Source: Rubripirellula sp. (GTDB taxonomy: Bacteria; Planctomycetota; Planctomycetia; Pirellulales; Pirellulaceae). Taken from it: a stretch of 32,233 bases of DNA. Below the pieces are notes generated by a model. It saw nothing but the letters and a program-made list of their open reading frames with translations. It did no database searches and was not told the DNA's origin. Location of the stretch: positions 1 to 32,233 of the forward strand of contig JAQWPZ010000197.1 in NCBI GenBank assembly GCA_029245125.1, written 5' to 3'. The first letter of the stretch is position 1, and each line of letters begins with the position of its first letter. Below are positions 25,161-32,233 of the stretch, in pieces. Both the position numbers and the translations under genes were made by a program.

Positions 25161-25568
25161 TTGTTCGGTGTTGCTGGACTGGCCACTTGTCGAACGCTGA
25201 ACCAGTGCTTGCCCTGTGCCTGGTTCGACTGAATCGCATGAGGTTAAGACAGCTTTTTCGTTGCTGCGTGAAGCCAATGTGTTTGTTTCGTTCTTGTTGA
25301 TGTCTGTTGTCATTGCGGTAACGCAGTCAATTAAACAGTCGGGCAGGCAGTTGAAAAGCGGGGCGGCACACGACTTCAACTTCGGGTCAGTAAATCATCT
25401 CGCAAAATTTTTGAATCAACCCATTTGTAAACGGCATTGTCGCTGTCGTTGCTGCAGTTCGGGTTCAAGGATGCTGTCAGCATTTGAAAATCCATCTGCT
25501 GGCATCGTTGTTCGTTGGATCTGTGCGCCACAGGTGCTGATCGGTTTTAAATTTTGATTCCGAACGGA
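25161..25568. other. gap between WbqC-like and WecE-like genes
   Basis: 408 bp with the WbqC frame open over the first 219 bases. If the protein starts further upstream (25313 or 25379) the gap shrinks. I see no repeat, hairpin or promoter I would defend. Confidence 0.4.
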
Positions 25569-26747
25569 TTAAGCTGCCTTCGCGGACCAGTTGGAAGCAG
25601 CATCCATTTGGAAATCAAAGAACTCGGTCAAGTTCTGGGAAACGGCTTGTTGATTCTCCTCGGTTAATTCGAAGAAAAATGGCAGGCGGATTAAACGGCT
25701 TGCTGCTTGTTCGGTGACGGGAAGTGTTTGCCGTCCCACCAGCGATCGCCCCATGTCGGATTGATGCAGGGGGATATAGTGAAACACGGCGCCGACCCTG
25801 CGTGCCTTGAAGAAATCAAGCAAGTTGTCTCTTGATTGATTCGAATCAAGCAATCCATAAAACATGTGGTAATTGCTTTGGCAATGCTCCGGCACTGTCG
25901 GGGCCGTCAACCATCCTGATTCGATGTGTGGCTTGAGGAGTTCAAGGTAGCTGTGATGGAGTTCGCTTCTTTTTTCGGTGATCTCTTCGAGCAACTCCAG
26001 TTGGCCGTAGAGAAAGGCTGAGCAAAGTTCACTGGGCACGTAGGACGATCCAACATCCACCCAACTGTATTTATCGACCTGGCCACGGAAGAATTTCTGG
26101 CGATTGGTGCCTTTATCGCGAATGATTTCCGCGCGTTCTTGGAATCGCGGATTGTTGATGCACAACGCGCCTCCTTCTCCGCAGATGAAGTTTTTTGTCT
26201 CGTGAAAGCTGTAGCACCCAAGGTCTCCGATCGATCCCAGAGCGCGGCCTTTGTAAAATGAGTTGACGCCTTGCGCTGCATCTTCAATCAAGACCAGATC
26301 GTGCTTCCGAGCGATCTCGACGATTTTGTCCATCTCACAAGCGACGCCAGCGTAATGAACGACGCAGATCGCTTTGGTGCGATCGGTAATCGCTGCTTCG
26401 ATTAGGTTCTCATCAATGTTTAGAGTGTCGGGCCGGATGTCGACAAAAACGGGTTTAGCGCCTTCACGCACAAAGGCAGATGCCGTCGACACAAATGTGT
26501 AGGAGGGCATGATGACCTCATCTCCTTCCTCGAGTTCGCAGAGGATGGCGGCCATTTCCAGAGAGGCTGTGCAGGAAGGTGTCATCAACACCTTGGGGAT
26601 CTCAAACTTCTCTTCCAGCAAACTGCAACAAGCCTGTGTGTAGAATCCATCGCCCTCGAGGTACCCCTTCGTCACCGCCTTCGCGACGTAATAGAGTTCT
26701 TTTCCGGCGATGTACGGTTTGTTGAAAGGGATTTGTATTTGACTCAT
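25569..26747 (-). CDS. wecE: dTDP-4-amino-4,6-dideoxygalactose transaminase (WecE-like)
   Basis: 392-residue PLP-dependent DegT/DnrJ/EryC1 aminotransferase. It follows E. coli WecE closely by eye: IPFNKPYIAGKELYY, VLMTPSCTASLEMAA, EVIMPSYTFVSTASAF, VHYAGVACEMD, EDAAQGV, SFHETKNF with PLP-binding Lys185, RAEIIRDKGTNR and FRGQVDKYSWVDVGSSY. WecE converts dTDP-4-keto-6-deoxyglucose to dTDP-Fuc4N with glutamate as amino donor. The needed substrate comes from the RmlA and RmlB genes just upstream in the same operon. I start at the ATG at 26747, because WecE homology begins right there. The 13-residue longer frame is less likely. Confidence 0.93.
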   Translation of the reverse strand: MSQIQIPFNKPYIAGKELYYVAKAVTKGYLEGDGFYTQACCSLLEEKFEIPKVLMTPSCTASLEMAAILCELEEGDEVIMPSYTFVSTASAFVREGAKPVFVDIRPDTLNIDENLIEAAITDRTKAICVVHYAGVACEMDKIVEIARKHDLVLIEDAAQGVNSFYKGRALGSIGDLGCYSFHETKNFICGEGGALCINNPRFQERAEIIRDKGTNRQKFFRGQVDKYSWVDVGSSYVPSELCSAFLYGQLELLEEITEKRSELHHSYLELLKPHIESGWLTAPTVPEHCQSNYHMFYGLLDSNQSRDNLLDFFKARRVGAVFHYIPLHQSDMGRSLVGRQTLPVTEQAASRLIRLPFFFELTEENQQAVSQNLTEFFDFQMDAASNWSAKAA

Positions 26748-26790
26748 TCTCGTCAATCCGTTGTTCGTCTGAAACGCGGCTTCCATGCGG

Positions 26791-26820
26791 CGTCTCTAGT
26801 ATCCGCGTCTCTAGTATCCG
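26791..26820. repeat. two tandem 15-bp repeats spanning the rmlA stop codon
   Basis: CGTCTCTAGTATCCG at 26791-26805 is repeated exactly at 26806-26820. On the minus strand the second copy holds the last codons and TAG (26811-26813) of rmlA; the first copy gives a second in-frame TAG five codons on. Confidence 0.95.
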
Positions 26821-27704
26821 CGGTGGTCACTTGGCTGTTCAATCAGTAAGCGGAGGTACCGCGAATACCCGTTGTCAGCCGACTTGGGGAGCAGTTCTTC
26901 CAATGCTTGTTTCGTGATCCAATGGTTGTTCAATGCGATTTCTTCCAGGCAAGCGACTTTGTATCCCTGGTGGTGTTCGACCGTTTTGACATACATCGAA
27001 GCTTCCAGCAACGATTCATGGGTTCCGGTGTCCAGCCATGCGTAGCCACGTTTCAGCACTTGCACCGACAATTGACCACGATTCAGGTAGGCCTGGTTCA
27101 CCGAAGTGATCTCCAACTCACCCCTTGGCGAAGGTTTGACCGACTTGGCAATTTCGACCACTTGATTGTCATAGAAATACAACCCAGTGACCGCCAGAGA
27201 GGATTTTGGATTTTGGGGCTTTTCCTCAATCGAAATCGCTCGATTCTCGTCGTCCATTTCAACCACGCCAAACCGTTGCGGATCGGCGACTTCATATCCA
27301 AACACTGTAGCGCCGACCCGTTGGTTGGCGACAGCTTGTAGTTTTGGAGTCAATCCTTGGCCATAGAAAATATTGTCGCCCAGGACGAGGGTGACTGGGG
27401 AATCTCCAATGAACTTTTCACCGATCAGAAAAGCCTGTGCTAAACCTTCGGGCTTCGGCTGTTCGGCATAATTCAGTTGGATGCCGAAGCGACTGCCATC
27501 GCCGAGCACACGCCGGTAAGACGGCAAATCTTCAGGCGTCGAAATCAGCAGGATCTCTCGGATCCCGGCTAACATCAAAACCGAAATGGGGTAATACACC
27601 ATCGGTTTATCGTAAACTGGCAGCAGTTGTTTACTGACTCCCTGGGTGGCCGGATGCAGTCGCGTTCCGGCCCCACCGGCTAGTACAATTCCTTTGCGGT
27701 TCAT
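26811..27704 (-). CDS. rmlA: glucose-1-phosphate thymidylyltransferase
   Basis: 297 residues, usual length for RmlA. It makes dTDP-glucose from glucose-1-phosphate and dTTP. The nucleotide-binding loop [13 protein letters not shown] (Gly10-Arg15) and Lys25 in [12 protein letters not shown] are conserved, followed by [22 protein letters not shown] and [13 protein letters not shown]. Its ATG overlaps the rmlB stop (ATGA), so the two are translated together. The stop codon sits inside a 15-bp tandem duplication. Confidence 0.97.
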   Translation of the reverse strand: MNRKGIVLAGGAGTRLHPATQGVSKQLLPVYDKPMVYYPISVLMLAGIREILLISTPEDLPSYRRVLGDGSRFGIQLNYAEQPKPEGLAQAFLIGEKFIGDSPVTLVLGDNIFYGQGLTPKLQAVANQRVGATVFGYEVADPQRFGVVEMDDENRAISIEEKPQNPKSSLAVTGLYFYDNQVVEIAKSVKPSPRGELEITSVNQAYLNRGQLSVQVLKRGYAWLDTGTHESLLEASMYVKTVEHHQGYKVACLEEIALNNHWITKQALEELLPKSADNGYSRYLRLLIEQPSDHRGY

Positions 27705-28798
27705 GTTGCGCTCTCTTCTTTGCTCAGGCCCAATCGCTCACCTGTGTAGGTTCCTTCGCGAATCGGCCGCCACCAATCCTCGTTGGCGAGATACCAGTCG
27801 ATGGTTTTTCCTATTCCACTTTCAAATGATTCCGAAGGCTGCCAGCCAAGCTCGTTTTTGATTCGCGATGCATCGATCGCGTAGCGTTGGTCATGCCCGG
27901 GCCGATCGGCAACAAAGGTGATCAAGTCAGCATAGGGGCCCTCTGGATGGGGCCTTCTTTGGTCAAGGATTTCGCAGACGGTTCGCACGACTTCAAGGTT
28001 GGTGCGTTCCATGTTTCCACCGATGTTGTACGTTTGCCCCGGGGTTCCCGATTCGATCACACGCCACAACGCTTCGACGTGATCTTCGACATACAACCAA
28101 TCTCGAACGTTTTCACCCGTTCCATAAATTGGCAACGGCTTTCGTTCCATCGCGTTCAGAAGCACCAGCGGGATCAGCTTTTCCGGGAACTGATGTGGGC
28201 CATAGTTGTTGGAACAATTGGTGATCAGCACTGGCAAGCCATACGTGTGTGACCAAGCTCGTACTAGATGGTCGCTGCTCGCCTTACTGGCCGAATAGGG
28301 ACTACGAGGATCATAAGGAGTGGTTTCGACGAAATGACCCGTCGGCCCCAAACTTCCAAATACTTCATCTGTTGAAATGTGATGAAATCGAAATTGCTCC
28401 TGGCGTTCGGGATTTTGCTCACGCCAGTAATTCAAAGCGCATTGCAACATCGTGGAAGTCCCGACAATGTTGGTCTCGATGAACGCGGACGGACCATCGA
28501 TTGAACGGTCAACGTGGCTCTCGGCAGCCAGGTGCATCACGACCGTTGGCTGAAATTGATTGAACACGTTGGCGACAGTTGTCGGATCGCAGATGTCAGC
28601 ACGCAGGAATTGATAGCATTTATTCCCTTCGACAGCCGCCAATGATTGCAGATTGCCTGCGTAAGTCAGTTTGTCGAGGTTGAATACCGACACGTTCACT
28701 CGATTCACGAGATGCTGAACCAAGCAGGAGCCAATGAATCCAGCGCCACCCGTGACCAAGACTCGATACGGTGTCGTACTGTGATTGTCGCTGCTCAT
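27701..28798 (-). CDS. rmlB: dTDP-glucose 4,6-dehydratase
   Basis: 365-residue NAD-dependent short-chain dehydrogenase/reductase that turns dTDP-glucose into dTDP-4-keto-6-deoxyglucose. It has the NAD loop GGAGFIG (17-23), [12 protein letters not shown], the catalytic Thr143-Asp144-Glu145 (STDEVFG), Tyr168 and Lys172 of YSASK, and the [16 protein letters not shown] segment. It is first in the minus-strand operon that continues through rmlA to the WecE-like gene. No rmlC or rmlD follows, so the product goes to the amino sugar and not to rhamnose. The ATG has no clear ribosome-binding site. Confidence 0.97.
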   Translation of the reverse strand: MSSDNHSTTPYRVLVTGGAGFIGSCLVQHLVNRVNVSVFNLDKLTYAGNLQSLAAVEGNKCYQFLRADICDPTTVANVFNQFQPTVVMHLAAESHVDRSIDGPSAFIETNIVGTSTMLQCALNYWREQNPERQEQFRFHHISTDEVFGSLGPTGHFVETTPYDPRSPYSASKASSDHLVRAWSHTYGLPVLITNCSNNYGPHQFPEKLIPLVLLNAMERKPLPIYGTGENVRDWLYVEDHVEALWRVIESGTPGQTYNIGGNMERTNLEVVRTVCEILDQRRPHPEGPYADLITFVADRPGHDQRYAIDASRIKNELGWQPSESFESGIGKTIDWYLANEDWWRPIREGTYTGERLGLSKEESAT

Positions 28799-29324
28799 GT
28801 TTTCTTTAAAACGTCCCCTAGCTTTGAAGCTGAATGAATGGTTTCAAGCGTGCTCTAGGTGTCACTCTGGCCAACTTTCTTGCCGTGCGATCGAAGTTGG
28901 TGATGGACCAGTCTTTGTTCAGCAGATCAAGAGACCTTCGCTGCGGGGCTTGATCAACAACCATCCTCATTGTCTTGTATGCTGGAAAAGCTCGGCTGAG
29001 GCAAGAGGAATCTGCCGCTAGCAAAAGTGCCAAAGCGTCATGCGGTGCAAGTCAATGCAAGCAGGTCGAGGGTCGGATTGGCCGCCAGGTGACCCCGTTT
29101 TAAGTAAGTTGGTAAGTCCGTCCAATGATCGGATGGTCCTTCAACCAGTTGTTGTTCATCGAGAAATGGCAGCGACGATGGTTTAGAATAATTGTCTGTG
29201 CACGCGGTGGCGTGGATGTCTCGCCGTTCCTGTTTAGCAGTCTCCCGTGAAGAATCTGCTGGGGAAAATTCTCCATCGGTATGCGGCTTCAACCATCAAA
29301 ACCACTTCTTTTGGCTTCCTGCTC
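28799..29324. other. divergent intergenic region, rmlB / sulfatase
   Basis: 526 bp. It should carry the promoter of the glycan operon and that of the sulfatase. A 7-bp inverted repeat (CCAACTT 28871-28877, AAGTTGG 28894-28900) lies about 75-100 bp upstream of rmlB; otherwise I see nothing I can support. Small frames on both strands look accidental. Confidence 0.4.
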
Positions 29325-30713
29325 ATGAGATTGAAATACTGGACCTTTTTCGCGATCGCGTTGCTGCCAACCTCTCTGCTTGCTGAGCGTCGACCCAATG
29401 TGCTGGTAATCGTTTCGGATGATCAGCGGTTGGATACGATTGCGGCGCTTGGCAACTCGGTCATCGAAACGCCGAATCTTGATCGACTGGTTCGCCGTGG
29501 CACGACGTTCACAAACGCGACTTGCGCGAATCCAATCTGCACTCCCAGTCGCGCTGAGCTTCTCACCGGCTGCACGGGGATTCGAAATGGGGTTTTCGAT
29601 TTCGGGCGAACGATCGATCCTTCGTTGGCAACCCTGCCGGAACCGTTCCGCAAAGCAGGCTACGCGACTTGGTACTCGGGGAAGTGGCACAACAACGGCC
29701 GCCCAAGCCTGCATGGCTACCAATCGACCAAGCGGCTGTTCACCGGTGGTGGTGGCAAGTGGTGGAAACCGCAAGACGATTATCGCGGCCATCCCGTGAC
29801 CGGATACAAAGGCTGGATTTTTCGTGACAGCAACGATCAGCCTCTGCCAGAGCTTGGCGTTGGGTTGACTCCCCACGTCAGTGAGGTCATCGCGGATGCG
29901 GCAGTCGAGTTGATTGACGCCGAGTCCAGCCAGCCGTTTTTTATTCATCTCAACTTTACCGCCCCGCATGACCCTTTGTTGATGCCGCCGGGGATGGCGG
30001 ACCGGTACCCGCCAGACCAGATTCCTGTGCCAGGAAATTTTCTGCCCGAGCATCCCTTTGATCATGGCAATCAGGGTGGGCGTGATGAGGTTCTGCTGCC
30101 GACACCGCGTACCAAGCAAATCGTGCAAGCCGATTTAGCAGCCTACTACGCGGTGGTCACTCACATGGATGCTCAGGTCGGACGAATCCTCGACGCCCTC
30201 GAGCGAGCCGACAAAACGAAATCAACGATCGTCGTTTTCTGTAGTGATCATGGGCTGGCGATGGGCAGCCATGGGTTGCGCGGCAAGCAAAATATGTACG
30301 AACACACCATCAACGTTCCTCTCATGTTTGCCGGTCCAGGGATCCCTGCGAACCAACGTGTGGATGGCCAGGCTTATCTGCGAGATCTTTTTCCCACGCT
30401 CTGCGAACTGGCCGGATTGGAGATTCCGCCGGTCGATGGCCGGAGCCAGGTTCCGGTGATCCGAGGCCAAAGAAAGAGCCTCTACCCCTTCATCGTCGGC
30501 TATTTCCGTGACAGCCAACGGATGATCCGTCAGCCCCCCTGGAAGTTAATTCAGTATCCGCTGGTCGGCAAAACACAGCTGTTTAACCTGGACAACGATC
30601 CACTGGAGCAAGTAAATCTAGCCAATCATCCAGAGCATCGGCCGACCGTCGACGCGTTGTCCGATCGGCTCGAACGCTGGATGAACGACCAGGCCGAAGC
30701 GGTCGGTGAATGA
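29325..30713 (+). CDS. secreted sulfatase (formylglycine-dependent)
   Basis: 462-residue exported arylsulfatase-family enzyme. From the ATG at 29325 the first 20 residues form a good signal peptide ending in SLLA before ERRPN, which is why I prefer this start over the GTG at 29247. Metal-binding residues are in VIVSDDQR (Asp32/Asp33); the active-site motif is CTPSR at 72-76, with Cys72 converted to formylglycine, followed by TGCTG. KWHNNG, FIHLNFTAPHDP and CSDHGLAMGSHG are also typical, and the CSDHG and HGLRGKQNMYEH part resembles iduronate-2-sulfatase-like planctomycete sulfatases. Substrate not predictable. Confidence 0.95.
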   Translation: MRLKYWTFFAIALLPTSLLAERRPNVLVIVSDDQRLDTIAALGNSVIETPNLDRLVRRGTTFTNATCANPICTPSRAELLTGCTGIRNGVFDFGRTIDPSLATLPEPFRKAGYATWYSGKWHNNGRPSLHGYQSTKRLFTGGGGKWWKPQDDYRGHPVTGYKGWIFRDSNDQPLPELGVGLTPHVSEVIADAAVELIDAESSQPFFIHLNFTAPHDPLLMPPGMADRYPPDQIPVPGNFLPEHPFDHGNQGGRDEVLLPTPRTKQIVQADLAAYYAVVTHMDAQVGRILDALERADKTKSTIVVFCSDHGLAMGSHGLRGKQNMYEHTINVPLMFAGPGIPANQRVDGQAYLRDLFPTLCELAGLEIPPVDGRSQVPVIRGQRKSLYPFIVGYFRDSQRMIRQPPWKLIQYPLVGKTQLFNLDNDPLEQVNLANHPEHRPTVDALSDRLERWMNDQAEAVGE

Positions 30714-30798
30714 ATGATTGGCGACGAAGTCACCGACCAGCTAGTCTGGTGCGAAAGAATCTGTCCTCTGTTCCTCTCTAATGATTGAGTTTCTGACG

Positions 30799-32233
30799 AT
30801 GTTTCGAACTTTGTTTGCCACGGCCATGATCGGCCTCTTGATGCTGCCAGTCGCGGCGGATCTGCCTGAAGGAAAAGAGGGCGCCGCGAGGAAAGAGCAG
30901 CGGGAGCGAGGCGACCAGCCCCAAAAGCCCGAAAGAAAAAAACAGGATGCGAAACGTCCTGAAGTCAAACGTCCTGAAGTCAAACGTCCCGAAGTCAAGC
31001 GTCCCGAAGTCAAGCAGCAGAAGGGAGCCCCCAAGGCTTCGGCGAAAAAAACTCCGATGTTGCGACCGCAGGCGGTGCCAGCCCTCCGGAGTCGCGGACA
31101 GGTTCAACGTCCAGCACCACAACGTCCAGCACCACAACGTCCAGCGGCAGGCAGTATTCGCAAAGTACAACCGCAGCTACTCGCACCAAATCGCGATGCA
31201 AGTGGGCGGACGCATCGCGACATTCTTCGCATGAAAGTAGAGCAAGATCAGGGTGTGAAACGTCCTGAGGTAATGAAGCGTCCTGGGGGAGTAGACGAGC
31301 GGCGATTGGCTGAAATGATTGAGCGTCGGATCCGGGAATCATTGGAAGGCGTTGGAGGTGGTCACGTTGAGGTGCTGCCGGTTGGGCCAATGGGCGTACT
31401 GGGGCTCGGCAACGGGGAGCATCGTGGGCCCGTGGCCGTTGAGGTTTTGCGGTTCGGCAACGATGAACTGCGTCAGCAGGAAGAAATGAAAAGGCGTGAG
31501 CGTGAAGCAATTGAGCTTCGCAGACGTCAGGAAATGGAACGTCGTGAAATCCAAGAAACGGAGCTGCGAAAACGCCAGGAAATGGAACGGCGTGAGTATG
31601 AAAACACGCAGCTCCGAAGACGCGAAGAATTGGAACGCCGCGAGCGCGAGTTGGTGCAACGCGTCGAAGAATTTGAACAGCGTGAACGACAGGCCACCAA
31701 GCAGCGTGAGGAAATGCAACGCCGCGAACAAATGGAGCAACGCCAGCGAGAGGAAAGAGAACGCCGCGAGCGAGAGGAGATGCAACGCCGTGAGCAAGAG
31801 GAGCAGCGCGAACGTCAAGAAATGGAACGCCGCGAGCGAGAGGAAATGGAACGCCGCGAGCAAGAGGAGCAGCGCGAGCGTCAAGAAATGGAACGCCGCG
31901 AACGTGAGGAAATGGAGCAGCGCGAACAAGAGGAGCAGCGCGAGCGTCAAGAAGTGGAACGCCGCGAGCGAGAGGAAATGGAGCAGCGCGAGCAAGAGGA
32001 GCAGCGCGAGCGTAGGGGACATCACTCCCACGAGAATGCCGGCGAACGTTTCGAACACATGCACACCGCCGCAGAATATCTTGATCGAGCCGGAATGCAT
32101 GAACTCGCGGAAGGAGTGAGGCATCGCGCGCACGAGATGCAGGAGAGAGCTCGCGAAGGGCGTGGAGAAGATCGTCGCCATGATCACGATCATGGTGATG
32201 ATGACCACGGTGATCATGAACATGATGATCACG
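30799..32233 (+). CDS. repeat-rich secreted coiled-coil protein, partial at window end
   Basis: A plus-strand frame runs without a stop from 30781 or 30799 to the end of the window. The ATG at 30799 gives a good signal peptide (MFRTLFATAM start, cleavage after PVAA); the ATG at 30781 adds six residues with an unhelpful Glu. Next come four KRPEV repeats, a Pro/Gln region with QRPAP repeats, a short non-repetitive part, then a long Glu/Arg/Gln/Met coiled coil with 22-residue repeats. The end visible here has HMHTAAEYLDRAGMHELAEG, a helix pair I associate with other planctomycete coiled-coil proteins, then a His/Asp-rich tail likely to bind metal. Function unknown; an envelope structural or metal-binding role is possible. 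The 3' end is missing. Confidence 0.85.
   Translation, partial: MFRTLFATAMIGLLMLPVAADLPEGKEGAARKEQRERGDQPQKPERKKQDAKRPEVKRPEVKRPEVKRPEVKQQKGAPKASAKKTPMLRPQAVPALRSRGQVQRPAPQRPAPQRPAAGSIRKVQPQLLAPNRDASGRTHRDILRMKVEQDQGVKRPEVMKRPGGVDERRLAEMIERRIRESLEGVGGGHVEVLPVGPMGVLGLGNGEHRGPVAVEVLRFGNDELRQQEEMKRREREAIELRRRQEMERREIQETELRKRQEMERREYENTQLRRREELERRERELVQRVEEFEQRERQATKQREEMQRREQMEQRQREERERREREEMQRREQEEQRERQEMERREREEMERREQEEQRERQEMERREREEMEQREQEEQRERQEVERREREEMEQREQEEQRERRGHHSHENAGERFEHMHTAAEYLDRAGMHELAEGVRHRAHEMQERAREGRGEDRRHDHDHGDDDHGDHEHDDH
30952..31011. repeat. four in-frame 15-bp repeats encoding KRPEV
   Basis: Four consecutive 15-bp units (30952, 30967, 30982, 30997) each encode KRPEV, with only synonymous changes between copies, just after the signal peptide region of the coiled-coil protein. 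Confidence 0.95.
31105..31149. repeat. three in-frame 15-bp repeats encoding QRPAP
   Basis: Two exact copies (31105-31119, 31120-31134) and a third with two changes (31135-31149, QRPAA). Confidence 0.9.
31795..32013. repeat. 66-bp tandem repeat in the coiled coil, 3.3 copies
   Basis: Units begin at 31795, 31861 and 31927, with 21 bases of a fourth at 31993. Each encodes 22 residues, starting QEEQRERQEMERREREEME. The coiled-coil heptad/hendecad pattern is kept and DNA similarity is high, so the array is recent or homogenised. Confidence 0.92.

Noticed and set aside
17878..28798. dTDP-rhamnose cluster
   Set aside because: rmlA and rmlB are present but no rmlC or rmlD; the WecE-like aminotransferase takes the intermediate instead.
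29289..30128. 279-codon minus-strand ORF
   Set aside because: It is antisense to the second sulfatase, whose active-site motif and signal peptide are on the plus strand.
30741..31510. Minus-strand ORFs opposite the start of the coiled-coil gene
   Set aside because: Repeats with WTLWC- and LTSGR-like patterns are antisense of the KRPEV and QRPAP arrays; no homology and no start signal.
31339..32232. Minus-strand 297-codon hydrophobic ORF
   Set aside because: It is the antisense of Glu/Arg/Gln repeat codons in the plus-strand coiled-coil gene, which yields Leu/Phe/Ala runs by chance. The plus frame has a signal peptide and in-frame repeats with synonymous changes.
1..32233. tRNA or rRNA genes, insertion sequences, prophage
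   Set aside because: I looked for tRNA-like arms, transposase and integrase motifs and phage genes on both strands and saw none I could support.

Overview
The window looks like chromosomal DNA of a planctomycete, probably of the Rhodopirellula/Pirellulaceae type. The pointers are two secreted formylglycine sulfatases, a sialate O-acetylesterase, a WGR protein with a TIGR02996-type repeat-companion domain, DUF1573, a lipoprotein tetrahaem cytochrome and a coiled-coil protein rich in Glu, Arg and Gln. Assignment rests on recognised protein families, not on a database search.

Layout. (1) 1-2.1 kb: a possible small ORF, an FHA-GGDEF diguanylate cyclase and a PIG-L (LmbE) deacetylase, all on the minus strand. 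(2) 2.1-2.7 kb: a non-coding patch with two strong inverted repeats (one a textbook plus-strand terminator with no plus-strand gene before it) and two short tandem-repeat blocks. (3) 2.7-9.4 kb, minus strand: a compact five-gene run of WecA/MraY-type phosphoglycosyltransferase, O-antigen-ligase/TPR protein, a 61-residue ORF overlapping both neighbours, DUF1573 protein and tetrahaem cytochrome lipoprotein. (4) 9.7-16.5 kb: WGR protein (+), sulfatase (-), sialate O-acetylesterase (+), biotin synthase (-) and a PSP1-domain protein with a Cys-rich tail (+). (5) 16.8-28.8 kb: a surface-glycan cluster. A methyltransferase is on the plus strand. On the minus strand, in transcription order, come rmlB, rmlA, wecE-type aminotransferase, WbqC-like protein, two-TM GT2 glycosyltransferase, PglD/NeuD-like acyltransferase, beta-propeller glycosidase-like protein, PhyH dioxygenase, ACP, KASIII and two small EamA/SMR-like membrane proteins. 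(6) 29.3 kb to the end: a second sulfatase and a repeat-rich secreted coiled-coil protein running off the window.

How the cluster may work (inference). RmlA, RmlB and the WecE-like enzyme would make dTDP-4-amino-4,6-dideoxygalactose. The PglD-like enzyme could acylate its amino group, possibly with a chain made by the adjacent KASIII and ACP and hydroxylated by the PhyH protein. The GT2 enzyme resembles the ArnC/GtrB type, which loads a sugar onto undecaprenyl phosphate. The two 110-120 residue four-TM proteins resemble the ArnE/ArnF flippase pair. Together this reads as an Arn-like export route for an acylated deoxyamino sugar, with the final periplasmic transferase not in the window.

Short direct repeats of 14-20 bp recur across the window, both between genes and in frame inside genes. 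At two genes (a sulfatase and rmlA) the repeat spans the stop codon. The last gene is open to the window edge on the plus strand; long minus-strand ORFs opposite it are antisense artefacts of its repeats.
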